Below are positions 56,613-64,000 of a stretch of DNA of 64,000 nt, in pieces. Source of the stretch: Paradesulfitobacterium ferrireducens (GTDB taxonomy: Bacteria > Bacillota > Desulfitobacteriia > Desulfitobacteriales > Desulfitobacteriaceae); assembly GCF_017310645.1 (NCBI RefSeq), contig NZ_JAFLRH010000003.1, forward strand, positions 1 to 64,000. Direction: 5' to 3'. The notes beneath the pieces were generated by a model, which was not told the DNA's origin, searched no databases, and was given only the letters and a program-made list of their open reading frames with translations. Position 1 is the stretch's first letter, and each line of letters starts with the position of its first letter. Position numbers and translations under genes: made by a program.

Positions 56613-56634
56613 GGGTAGGAAAAAATCCTACCCC
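56613..56634 (-). terminator. GGGTAGGA terminator, copy 2
   Basis: GGGTAGGA - AAAAA - TCCTACCC hairpin after the 35-residue gene. Confidence 0.85.
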
Positions 56635-56659
56635 TTAAACTTCATTCTTTAGATAAATA

Positions 56660-56767
56660 TTATTCTTCTTTGTTCCATGCGTAAACGCTGTATGCCAGCA
56701 AAGCAATTATGAGAGCCAATTCTGTTTGAACTACAATTTGGCTGCTACCTTTGGGATCTTCGGCCAT
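56660..56767 (-). CDS. 35-residue one-helix protein, VVQTEL motif (paralogue 4)
   Basis: The frame encodes MAEDPKGSSQIVVQTELALI and a helix ending AYSVYAWNKEE. It is the shortest member of the V/I-Q-A/T-E-L group and lacks the polar tail. GAGGTGAA precedes the ATG, the conserved motif precedes that, and the shared hairpin follows, so it is a complete unit. Confidence 0.75.
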   Translation of the reverse strand: MAEDPKGSSQIVVQTELALIIALLAYSVYAWNKEE

Positions 56768-56820
56768 ATAATTTCACCTCTTTCTTAAAGACGTGTAAAC
56801 AAAAAAGGGGGTTGTCTGAT

Positions 56821-56853
56821 GTATTTTATTCAACATGTCCAGTAAGTGTTCAT
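56821..56853 (-). promoter_or_regulatory. Conserved upstream motif, copy 3
   Basis: Minus strand: ATGAACACTTACTGGACATG, then TTGAATAAAATACATC. Third copy of the motif. Confidence 0.65.
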
Positions 56854-56876
56854 GAAAGGAGAAGCAATAAAAAATC

Positions 56877-56901
56877 AGGGGCAGGACAAAATCCTACCCC
56901 T
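56877..56901 (-). terminator. GGGTAGGA terminator, copy 3
   Basis: AGGGGTAGGA - TTTTG - TCCTGCCCCT hairpin overlapping the end of the SET-domain gene. Confidence 0.8.
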
Positions 56902-57499
56902 CATCCTGGTCTGACTCTTCTATAAATGTGGTGAGAATTGAGTCTAATGGTTCACGTCCACAAGCAACTGCATTGACTTTATCGACAAATTCCTTTCTGA
57001 TTAAATGTTTAAGCGGTTGTTCAACATCATTAAAAGTTTTAAACGCTTCCCTGGCCATTGCGTCCCATTCCTGATAAAAATTCAAATAATCATCTGCTTT
57101 AACTTTTGTCCGCGCTGTACCTTCTTCAGGCACACATTCGAATTCTTCATCATCGCCCATAGTTGCGTAATCACAAGTTAATTCTTCACCAGGGTAAATG
57201 TCTCTTGCCGCCAATTCGAACTCATATGCCGTATCAACGCAATTCGGATGAAAACTGTGATTCATATATCTTGCGTGATCCCAGCAAAGGATATAATCGC
57301 CGTCGTTATTTTGATACGAGTATTTATATACCATATTTTGCCTAAGTTCATCGAGGGAATCGACATAATCCTCCTCTAATACCATGTCCAAATCATCCAA
57401 AATCCAGACGATCGTCCCTTTAGGAATAAACTTTGTTGCAAATACCCCAAGACCAACCTCTTTACTTACAAGGCGGAGTTCTGTGTCCGGATGCATCAT
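56894..57499 (-). CDS. SET-domain protein (putative lysine methyltransferase)
   Basis: This 201-residue protein has a full SET core: GLGVFATKFIPKGTIVWILD near the start, ARYMNHSFHPNC (SAM-binding NHS motif) and PGEELTCDYATMGDD (catalytic Tyr). A helical tail of about 70 residues follows. SET proteins use SAM to methylate lysine of proteins; bacterial ones outside chlamydiae and legionellae have few known targets. I start at the ATG at 57499, ten bases after GGAGGG. It is divergent from speD, and a sigma-K-like site (57524-57552) may drive it. Confidence 0.85.
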   Translation of the reverse strand: MMHPDTELRLVSKEVGLGVFATKFIPKGTIVWILDDLDMVLEEDYVDSLDELRQNMVYKYSYQNNDGDYILCWDHARYMNHSFHPNCVDTAYEFELAARDIYPGEELTCDYATMGDDEEFECVPEEGTARTKVKADDYLNFYQEWDAMAREAFKTFNDVEQPLKHLIRKEFVDKVNAVACGREPLDSILTTFIEESDQDEG

Positions 57500-57523
57500 A
57501 TTTAGTTCACCCTCCTCAGAATA

Positions 57524-57552
57524 TACATTATGCACTCAGTTTGTGGGCGGTC
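57524..57552 (-). promoter_or_regulatory. Possible sigma-K-like promoter of the SET gene
   Basis: Minus strand GAC - 17 bases - CATAATGTA, near the SAM-dependent SET gene. It fits the consensus less well in spacing than the three paralogue promoters. Confidence 0.35.
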
Positions 57553-57660
57553 ACTTGCTTGGCAAAACAAGACCTAAAAAGCCTTTATTATAGTGGCAAA
57601 ACTAAGCATATTCACATAGCTTATACCAGATATGTTTGTCCCTCAAGGAGGATGCATAAA

Positions 57661-58098
57661 ATGGATTTCTCAACCTTTGGAAGACATGTCGTTGCAGATG
57701 CCTGGGGTATTAATTTCGAGCTTCTAGATGATATTAAACTGTTACAGAAGTATATGGTGGAAGTCGCTGAAGCGTGCACCCTTTCAGTGCTTTCAACTCA
57801 AGCTTATAAATTTCACCCACAGGGAGCAAGCATTATTTTACTGATAGCAGAAAGCCACTTTTCAATCCACACATACCCTGAAAAAGGATTTGTGGCGATT
57901 GACTGTTATACTTGCGGAGAAACTGTTGACTCTGATGAGGTTGTCACAAAATTCCTGGCTATGTTAAAACCAAATGCCTTTAACGTGATGAAGCTGGTAC
58001 GTGGCTTAGGAGCTATCGAAATAGTTGAGGCTGAGGATTTTCCCCTTGATGAAAGGAGTATTTGTGATGGTTCAAAAAGATTCTCTGACCGGCTATGA
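57661..58098 (+). CDS. speD: S-adenosylmethionine decarboxylase-family proenzyme (SpeD)
   Basis: This 145-residue pyruvoyl enzyme has the self-cleavage site AESHFSIHTYPE with the pyruvoyl-forming Ser65, His70 and Cys85 (DCYTCGE), equivalent to Ser63/His68/Cys83 of the Thermotoga enzyme. The start at 57661 follows AAGGAGG by nine bases. SpeD makes decarboxylated SAM for spermidine synthase, but no speE is nearby; instead a homospermidine-synthase-like gene follows. Some SpeD homologues without SpeE are known to decarboxylate ornithine or arginine, so the substrate is open. Confidence 0.9.
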   Translation: MDFSTFGRHVVADAWGINFELLDDIKLLQKYMVEVAEACTLSVLSTQAYKFHPQGASIILLIAESHFSIHTYPEKGFVAIDCYTCGETVDSDEVVTKFLAMLKPNAFNVMKLVRGLGAIEIVEAEDFPLDERSICDGSKRFSDRL

Positions 58099-58198
58099 AA
58101 GAGACGTCGAAGAAAATTTATGGTTGTGGGAAGATGTACCGGAAATGGGATTTGACTTGAACACCTTTTTCATAGAATGTAGTACAAGCTTGCGATAA
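58067..58198 (+). CDS. 43-residue acidic peptide between speD and the HSS-like gene
   Basis: The frame starts at ATG 58067 (or GTG 58064) after GAAAGGAG and encodes MVQKDSLTGYERDVEENLWL and a Trp/Glu-rich rest ending IECSTSLR. It overlaps the end of speD by 32 bases in another frame and stops four bases before the next gene. The strong ribosome site and tight packing argue that it is real. It could be a small subunit, a regulator, or a modified peptide. No family is recognised. Confidence 0.6.
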   Translation: MVQKDSLTGYERDVEENLWLWEDVPEMGFDLNTFFIECSTSLR

Positions 58199-58204
58199 AG
58201 GGTG

Positions 58205-59467
58205 ATGAGAGTGAATGAAAAACTGTTCAAGAATTTTACAGTTCTTGGCAGTGCCGGTGGCGTTGCAAAAGCAATATTATCCATTCTAAATAAATCTGCT
58301 GAGGACAAAAACGATCCGATTCACCCCTTTATAGTCAACTCCAAATTCCACTTAATAGATAACAAACAAAGAGAACTAGATTATTATAAGAATCTGTTTC
58401 CAAATTTACAAAATAACCTATACACTTATAATTTTCACCTAGAAAATACCGTTAAGTTTAAGAAACACCTAAAAAAAACGCGCACAACCCTTGTAATTGA
58501 TTGTTCGTGGGCTGATACTGTTGAGATGTTGAGGGTTTGTAATGAATTAAATGTTAATTATATTAATACTGCATTCGAAAGCCCAGCGGTAGATGAAGAT
58601 AAAAAATTACAGGGCTTCGGTTTAATTGAAAGATATAATCTATTTGAAAAGAATAAACACGAGTTCAAAAGTTCTACTGCAATAATAGCCTCCGGAATGA
58701 ATCCGGGAGTTGTGCAGTGGATGGCTTTAGAGCTAATCAATAAAACACCTGATCAGAAACCGCTTGGGTGTTATATCGTTGAACATGACAATTCCTTCTT
58801 TGCTGACAAGAGATTGGCCGACAAGAAAACGATTTATACTACCTGGTCACCGGAATGTTTCCTAGATGAAGCAATATTAAGCTATCCCATGTTCCTTAGA
58901 CATCGAATGCCGCTTTTTCTATACGAAAATGTATATGACCTTGAATTCAAGGTGTCGTTGGGAGAAAGAAGTTTTACCGGTTGCCTGATGCCGCACGAAG
59001 AATCAATAACACTCGGGAAATTATTTGATATGGAAACGGGCTTTATTTATAAAATTAACGACCATACTTCAGAATTAATCCGGGCAAACCTTGATCACAT
59101 TGATGACCTTTGGCAATGGGATATGGAAGTACTTGACCCTGCCCGCAAAGAACTTGAAGGCGAAGATTTAGTGGGTGTGCTTCTTGTTTATCAGGATAAA
59201 GAAATGTTCATGTATAATGTTTTAGCTAATAAAGATGTTTATAGTAAATATAATGTGAATGCAACTTATTTCCAAGTAGCCTGTGGCATATATGCTGCAA
59301 TGACAGCCTTGCTGTTGGATAATCTTCCCCAGGGAATTTATTATGTCGACGAGCTATTGGTAAAAACAAATACGAATTACGGAAAATACCTGACTTATTA
59401 TTTAACTGATTTTGTAGTTGGAGAAAACAATACTTCGCAGGGAAGTTTGTTGCACAGGATAAAGTAG
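58205..59467 (+). CDS. Homospermidine synthase-like protein (saccharopine dehydrogenase fold)
   Basis: This 420-residue protein has an N-terminal Rossmann domain (VLGSAGGVAKAILSIL) of the saccharopine-dehydrogenase type and the segment ASGMNPGVVQWMALELI, which recalls GxNPG in homospermidine synthases. Such enzymes use NAD to join putrescine units. It is shorter than the typical 470-480 residues, so carboxyspermidine-dehydrogenase-like or another amine-joining role is possible. Starts at 58202, 58205 and 58211 are all in frame; the last has the best distance to AAAGGG. Confidence 0.75.
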   Translation: MRVNEKLFKNFTVLGSAGGVAKAILSILNKSAEDKNDPIHPFIVNSKFHLIDNKQRELDYYKNLFPNLQNNLYTYNFHLENTVKFKKHLKKTRTTLVIDCSWADTVEMLRVCNELNVNYINTAFESPAVDEDKKLQGFGLIERYNLFEKNKHEFKSSTAIIASGMNPGVVQWMALELINKTPDQKPLGCYIVEHDNSFFADKRLADKKTIYTTWSPECFLDEAILSYPMFLRHRMPLFLYENVYDLEFKVSLGERSFTGCLMPHEESITLGKLFDMETGFIYKINDHTSELIRANLDHIDDLWQWDMEVLDPARKELEGEDLVGVLLVYQDKEMFMYNVLANKDVYSKYNVNATYFQVACGIYAAMTALLLDNLPQGIYYVDELLVKTNTNYGKYLTYYLTDFVVGENNTSQGSLLHRIK

Positions 59468-59521
59468 GGAGTAGGTCCTATTGGCCTATTCCCTTTTTTG
59501 TTGGTGAAAGGAGCTAGTGAT

Positions 59522-60076
59522 GTGGAAATCAAAAATGGCTTGATTCAGGATGTTTCTCGTCTACTTGCATTAGATTACAAAATTTTCCCAAAGGAATGGC
59601 ATCTTTCCGAGCACTTCGTTAAACAAATATTAACAAAAAACCCTGAAACCTATCGGGTTTTATATGATCTGGATAAAATCAAAGGATATTATTGTCTTTA
59701 TCCTTTGTCTAAAAAGCCATATGAAATGCTTCTCGCAGGAAATCTTAGAGAAACAGAACTATTGGATTATGTAACTGATTATTTTCATCCTAAAGAAGTA
59801 TACTTATACTTCTTTACTTTAATCGTTGATATCCATGATCCGTTACACAAACAATATGCCAAAAACTTAATTCAGGATATAGGTAAAACTTTAGGCTGTC
59901 TTGAGGAAAAAGGTATTCGTATTAGTGAAATAGGTGCGATTTCCATAACTCAAGAAGGGGACAGGATCTTACAGAGAATGGGACTGTGTTTTACTGAAGA
60001 CATTTCAGAAATACTTGGAACAAGGGCTCTAGTTTATCGCTGCAAACTCTCAGAATTGAAAATTAGCCTGGATTGA
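59522..60076 (+). CDS. GNAT-like acetyltransferase
   Basis: This 184-residue protein has the alpha/beta order of GNAT acetyltransferases: LLALDYKIFPKEWHLS helix, IKGYYCLYPLSKKPYEMLLAG strands, YLYFFTLIVDIHDP central strand, a long helix, and GDRILQRMGLCFTEDI near the end. The pyrophosphate loop is not canonical. GTG 59522, eight bases after AAAGGAG, is the likely start. A role in acetylating the amine product of the preceding enzymes is inference. Confidence 0.65.
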   Translation: MEIKNGLIQDVSRLLALDYKIFPKEWHLSEHFVKQILTKNPETYRVLYDLDKIKGYYCLYPLSKKPYEMLLAGNLRETELLDYVTDYFHPKEVYLYFFTLIVDIHDPLHKQYAKNLIQDIGKTLGCLEEKGIRISEIGAISITQEGDRILQRMGLCFTEDISEILGTRALVYRCKLSELKISLD

Positions 60077-60125
60077 GACAAGCACATGGACAAACACGGT
60101 TTGTCTGATATATAGAAGGAAAAAA

Positions 60126-60152
60126 CAAGGGTAGGATAAAATCCTACCCTTG
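60126..60152. terminator. GGGTAGGA terminator, copy 4
   Basis: CAAGGGTAGGATAAAATCCT plus TACCCTTG; serves the convergent GNAT-like gene and paralogue C. Confidence 0.85.
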
Positions 60153-60160
60153 CTAAAATA

Positions 60161-60418
60161 CTACTGGGAGACGAACGTAATCTGTCTGATAGGAATGCGG
60201 ACTACCGGGCGGGGTCCGTCAATTGGTTTTCCAACGTTGGCAAACAGTTGAGCATTGGTCAATAAGGCAACACCGTCTTGGATTCCACCAAAGGCGCCGG
60301 TCCAAAAACTGGCATCCATGCCTATGGTTAGTGTTGCACCGATTGGATAAGTGTCAAATAATGCTATGATCGGAGAAACAGGACTAAAAGGTACTCCGAA
60401 TGGCGATCCGAATAACAT
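60161..60418 (-). CDS. 85-residue island protein, paralogue C
   Basis: This is the third copy of the RPVVRIPIRQITFVSQ family. It starts at ATG 60418 after AAAGGGG; the long open frame upstream is not translated. Its middle differs more (ATLTIGMDASFWTGAFGG) than A and B differ from one another. It lies 6 kb from the other two, at the other end of the SET/speD group, so the paralogues bracket the enzymes. Confidence 0.85.
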   Translation of the reverse strand: MLFGSPFGVPFSPVSPIIALFDTYPIGATLTIGMDASFWTGAFGGIQDGVALLTNAQLFANVGKPIDGPRPVVRIPIRQITFVSQ

Positions 60419-60508
60419 CTGGTTATTCCCCTTTCTTTTTATTGACCACAAGAAGTGGCGACATAAGATAAGAAATTGGGGAAATACCATTTATGATTAA
60501 TTCTAGTT

Positions 60509-60536
60509 TATCATATGTACAAGGTTCTAAAGTGTG
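60509..60536 (-). promoter_or_regulatory. Sigma-K-like promoter of paralogue C
   Basis: Minus strand CAC - 16 bases - CATATGATA, same spacing as the two other copies. Confidence 0.6.
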
Positions 60537-60554
60537 ACAATAAGGAATGCGAAG

Positions 60555-60588
60555 GGGTTAAAGAGTTTCGAGCTCTTTAACCCCTAAA
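60555..60588 (-). terminator. Hairpin after fdhA
   Basis: AGGGGTTAAAGAGC...CTCTTTAACCCCT, 13-base arms, about 65 bases downstream of fdhA. There is no long T run. Confidence 0.6.
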
Positions 60589-60652
60589 CATCTAAATGAC
60601 GCAACTAATGTCTTAACGATTCGTTAATATTCAACCAACTTATTGATAATCT

Positions 60653-63343
60653 TTACCCAAGCTTGCTGACTTTGACCCCGCATACTTTATATTCGTACGT
60701 TTTGGTAATCGGGTCATAGGCAGCATTGGTGAGCACGTTAGTCGGAGACTCCTTATAGTGAAGGGTCATCCAGAGCATGCCCGGGAGCACGCGGTCCGTG
60801 ACTTTGACCTTGGTCTCAAGCTCCCCGCGGCGGGAGGCCACTTTGACCCGTTCCCCATCCTCAATCCCCAGACGCTTGGCGTCCTCAGGATTGATCTCAG
60901 CCAGCTCTTCCGGTGCATGAGCATCGAGAGCCTTGGAGTTGCGGGTCATGACATTGTAGTGCTGGAGCTTGCGCCCGCTGCTTAAGAGAAGCGGATATTC
61001 TTCATCCGGCAGCTCATCCGGCAGCTTGTAGTCAATCACCATAAAGAGCCCTTTGCCGCGGGAGAATTTCCCTTCATGCAGGAACTTGGTTCCGGGATGT
61101 TCCGCCGTCGGCACCGGCCACTGCAGACCTTTATTGCCCAGGCGTGCATAGGTGATGCCGCCGTATTGCGGAGTGAGAGCGGCCACTTCTTTCATGACAG
61201 CTTCCGGGCTTTCATAGGTGAAAGCTCCGCCCAGACGGTTAGCAACCGCACAGATGATTTCCCAGTCGGCTTTGGAGTTGCCAATCGGTTCGATCGCCTT
61301 GTTTACCATTTGCACGCGCCGTTCTGTATTGGTGAACGTACCGGTTTTTTCCGCAAAGCTGGCGCCGGGCAGAATCACATCCGCCAGTTTGGCCGTCTCA
61401 GACATAAAGATATCCTGCACCACCAGGAAATCGAGAGACTCAAGAGCATGGCGCACATGGTTGGCGTCAGCGTCCGTGAGCACCGGGTCTTCCCCCATGA
61501 TATACATGGCTTTGAGCTCTTTCTTAACTGCCGCATCGAACATATCCGGAATGGTGTAGCCCAGCTTCTCGTTTAAAGGCCGTCCCCAGGCTTCTTCGAA
61601 TTTTACGCGGGCCGCTGCGCTGGTGACGTTTTGATAGCCGGGATAAACATTGGGCAGGGCACCCATGTCACACGCACCTTGCACATTGTTTTGGCCGCGC
61701 AGCGGGTTGACGCCGGAGTTTTCCTTCCCGACATTCCCGGTAAGCATGGCCAGGTTGGCCAGGGTCATGACATTGTCCGTGCCATGGGTATGCTCGGTAA
61801 TGCCAAGGGTATAGAAGATCTGTGCTCTCTCGGCAGTGGCATAAATGCGCGCCGCTTCCACCATTTGCTCGACCGGCACGCCGGTAATTTTGCTTACGAC
61901 TTCCGGCGGGAACTTCTGAATATTCTCTTTGAACTTTTCAAATTCCTCCGTGCGCTCCGCGATAAATGCTTTATCTTCCCAGCCGTTAGCCAGGATGATG
62001 TTCATAATCCCGTTAATGAGCGGAATATCCGTACCCGGACGCAGACGCAGCCACAGGTCTGCTTTTTCCGCCAGTTCAATCTTGCGCGGGTCAGCCACGA
62101 CCAGTTTGGCTCCGCGGGCCAGGGCCTGCTTCATTTTGGTTCCGATAATCGGGTGGGCTTCGGTCGCATTGGAGCCGATGACAAACAATACTTTCGAATA
62201 CGGAATCTCATTAATAGAGTTGGTCATTGCACCTGACCCGAATGTGGTGGCCAGACCGGCCACTGTGGGAGCGTGTCAGGTCCGGGCGCAGTGATCAATG
62301 TTATTGGTTCCGATCACCGCGCGCGCTAGTTTTTGCATGAGGAAGTTTTCTTCATTGGTGCAGCGGGCCGAGCTTAAGATGGCAATGGCATCTGCTCCGT
62401 AATTATCCTTGGCGGCGCCGAGCTTGGAGGCCACCAAGTCTAAGGCTTCATCCCAGCTTGCCGGGACAAACTCGCCGTCTTTCTTAATCAAGGGTTCGGT
62501 AATGCGGTTGGGGCTGTGGACCATGTCGATCCCGAAGCGCCCTTTGACACACAAGTGGCGGCCATTCACCGGAGCTTCCGGATTAGAGGTGACCCCGATG
62601 ACTTTGCCGTCTTTGACATTTAAGTCAAAGTTGCAGCCGGTTCCACAGAACGGACAGGTTGTCTGAACTTTTTCCACTTCCCAGGGACGTCCTTTGCCTT
62701 TCATTTCCTTTTCCGTCAGGGCGCCGACCGGGCACACGGCCACGCAGGAGCCGCAGAAGACGCACTCAGACTCGCTGTACGGCACGTTGAAAGCCGGGCC
62801 GACTTGGGTGTTGAACCCGCGGAAGGAGAAGTCAAGCACGCTTTTTCCCTGAATTTCTTCACATACGCGTACGCATTTGCCGCAGAGAATGCACTTATTC
62901 GGGTCGCGCAAGATAAAGGGATTGCTGTCATCGAGCGGCAGCTGGCGTTTCTCTCCCTGGAAGACACTACCGGTCACTTCATATTCGTAGGCATACTCGG
63001 CCAAGGAGCAATCCCCCATCTTCTGACAGGTCATGCAGTCCAGGGGGTGATTCGCCACCAGCAATTCGAGAATCGTTTTGCGGGCCTCGCGCACTTTTTT
63101 ATTGTGCGTGCTCACCACCATTCCCTGCGTGGCTTGGGTAACGCAAGAAGGAGGAAGGTTGCGCATTCCTTCGATTTCTACCACACACAGGCGGCAGGAA
63201 CCGGCCGGAGTCAGTTCCGGGTCATGACACAGAGTCGGAATCTTGATATCATTCATGCGGCAGGCTTCTAAAACAGTCGTTCCTTTGGGAACAGTGACTG
63301 TGCGCCCGTCGATGGTCAAGGTGATCCATTCCACCTCGCTCAC
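60653..63343 (-). CDS. fdhA: NAD-linked formate dehydrogenase alpha subunit, selenoprotein
   Basis: Reading through UGA at 62276-62278 gives one 896-residue protein. The N-terminal 2Fe-2S domain (Cys 39, 50, 53, 67) and His/Cys cluster loop are followed by two 4Fe-4S motifs (CILCGKCVRVC, CVFCGSCVAVC). The molybdopterin domain opens TTCPFCGTGCNFDL. The active site reads CART-Sec-HAPTVAGLATTFGSGAMTNS, with Sec356. The enzyme oxidises formate or reduces CO2 at bis-MGD. The partner NuoF-like subunit is encoded 11 bases upstream. Confidence 0.97.
62247..62263 (-). other. SECIS hairpin of fdhA
   Basis: GTGGCC - GGTCT - GGCCAC starts 12 bases after the UGA. The GGTCT loop equals that of the E. coli fdhF SECIS, the SelB-binding element. 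Confidence 0.92.
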
Positions 63344-63354
63344 ACTCCTTTCAA

Positions 63355-64000
63355 TTAAGCTCTTACCACTGCTCCGAATTTACACTTGTCTAAGCAGGTT
63401 CCGCACTTGATACATGCTTCAGTATTGATCTGATACGGGGTGTTCTTATCCCCGCTGATGCAGCTCACCGGACAGTTGCGGGCACAGAGGCCGCATTTTT
63501 TACATTTATCGGCGTCAATGCTGTAGCTCAAAAGCGCAGAACAGGCATGGGCCGGACATTGTTTATCATAAATATGCGCTTCATACTCATGGCGGAAATA
63601 CTTAAGGGTTGCCAAAACCGGGTTGGGCGCGGTTTGTCCCAGTCCGCAGAGAGAAGTGTTCTTAACCACATGGGCCAGGTTCTCCAAAGTGACGAGGTCT
63701 TCTTCCTTCCCTTCTCCTTTGGTAATCCGGGTCAGTATCTCCAGCATGCGCTTGGTTCCTTCACGACAAGGCGTACATTTGCCGCAGGATTCTTTCTGTG
63801 TGAAATTGAGGAAGAAGCGGGCAACATCCACCATGCAGGTGTCTTCGTCCATGATAACCAAGCCGCCGGAACCAACCATGGCTCCTGCTTGAACCAGAGT
63901 GTCAAAGTCTACCGGCAAATCGAGCATCTCTTCCGGGATACAGCCGCCGGACGGACCGCCGATTTGCACCGCTTTGAATTTCTTGCCGTTTTGCACCCCG
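63355..64000 (-). CDS. NuoF/HndC-like flavoprotein subunit, C-terminal part
   Basis: The window ends inside this gene; at least 215 residues are visible. The NuoF fold's GGPSGGCIPEEMLDLPVDFD and VIMDEDTCMVDVARFF are followed by the N3-type cluster motif ESCGKCTPCREG, and a C-terminal 2x4Fe-4S ferredoxin domain (CKKCGLCARNCP; CIKCGTCLDKC). Together with fdhA this makes an electron-bifurcating or NAD(P)-linked formate dehydrogenase. The N-terminus lies outside the window. Confidence 0.93.
   Translation of the reverse strand, partial: GVQNGKKFKAVQIGGPSGGCIPEEMLDLPVDFDTLVQAGAMVGSGGLVIMDEDTCMVDVARFFLNFTQKESCGKCTPCREGTKRMLEILTRITKGEGKEEDLVTLENLAHVVKNTSLCGLGQTAPNPVLATLKYFRHEYEAHIYDKQCPAHACSALLSYSIDADKCKKCGLCARNCPVSCISGDKNTPYQINTEACIKCGTCLDKCKFGAVVRA

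Noticed and set aside
62264-62278. Frameshift or two separate formate dehydrogenase genes
   Set aside because: The break is a single in-frame UGA at the catalytic position with a SECIS hairpin; it is selenocysteine.

Overview
The window reads as chromosome of a spore-forming, anaerobic, low-to-mid GC Firmicute, most likely of the Peptococcaceae/Desulfitobacteriaceae (Desulfosporosinus- or Desulfitobacterium-like). The grounds are a selenocysteine formate dehydrogenase with NADH-dehydrogenase-type partner, a CotJC-like coat protein and other sporulation-type genes, CIRCE-controlled groESL, a SigI/RsgI pair, and Gram-positive riboswitches. The genus is inference. No rRNA, tRNA, CRISPR or complete insertion sequence was seen.

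Layout. 1-8.9 kb: a GntR-controlled ABC exporter, three unrecognised small genes, a rifampin-phosphotransferase-like enzyme, an internally deleted nitroreductase, a FlhG/MinD-like ATPase and a CotJC-like protein. 9-11.8 kb: a three-gene OpuC-type osmolyte importer. 12-24.6 kb: the whole de novo purine operon purE-B-C-S-Q-L-F-M-N-H-D on the minus strand, led by a tandem guanine plus ykkC-type (PRPP) riboswitch with terminator. Then a chemotaxis receptor, guaA and hpt complete the purine theme. 29.4-40 kb is an envelope block: small sporulation-type membrane peptides, SigI-RsgI with divergent SigI-like promoters, PBP1A, a two-component system, a YopX-like gene, a c-di-AMP riboswitch and a secreted protein with eight 14-residue repeats. 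40-42 kb is a decayed mobile-element zone (XRE regulator, broken integrase) plus a 48-residue LysM protein. 42-44.1 kb: groEL-groES. 45.4-49.9 kb: molybdenum cofactor genes (mogA, MOSC, moaC, moaA under a Moco-type riboswitch, mobA) and fdhD, with an unannotated selenocysteine glutaredoxin overlapping mobA. 50.4-52.6 kb: an orphan PAS histidine kinase. 60.6-64 kb: formate dehydrogenase fdhA with in-frame UGA and SECIS hairpin, and the 3' part of a NuoF-like gene.

The most unusual region is 52.8-60.5 kb. It holds three nearly identical about 85-residue proteins of unknown family, each behind the same sigma-K-like promoter (CAC-N16-CATAnnnTA); four small one-helix proteins sharing an I/V-Q-A/T-E-L motif; an ArsB-like permease with a His/Pro loop; and a core of SET-domain protein, SpeD, a 43-residue peptide, a homospermidine-synthase-like enzyme and a GNAT-like protein. 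Several units end in the same GGGTAGGA hairpin. I read it as a candidate late-sporulation island coupling small structural proteins to polyamine-type or methyl chemistry. No function is proven from sequence.

How it fits together: formate metabolism needs selenocysteine, molybdopterin and FdhD sulfuration, and those genes are in the window; purine synthesis is gated by guanine and PRPP; the envelope block is linked to c-di-AMP and SigI.
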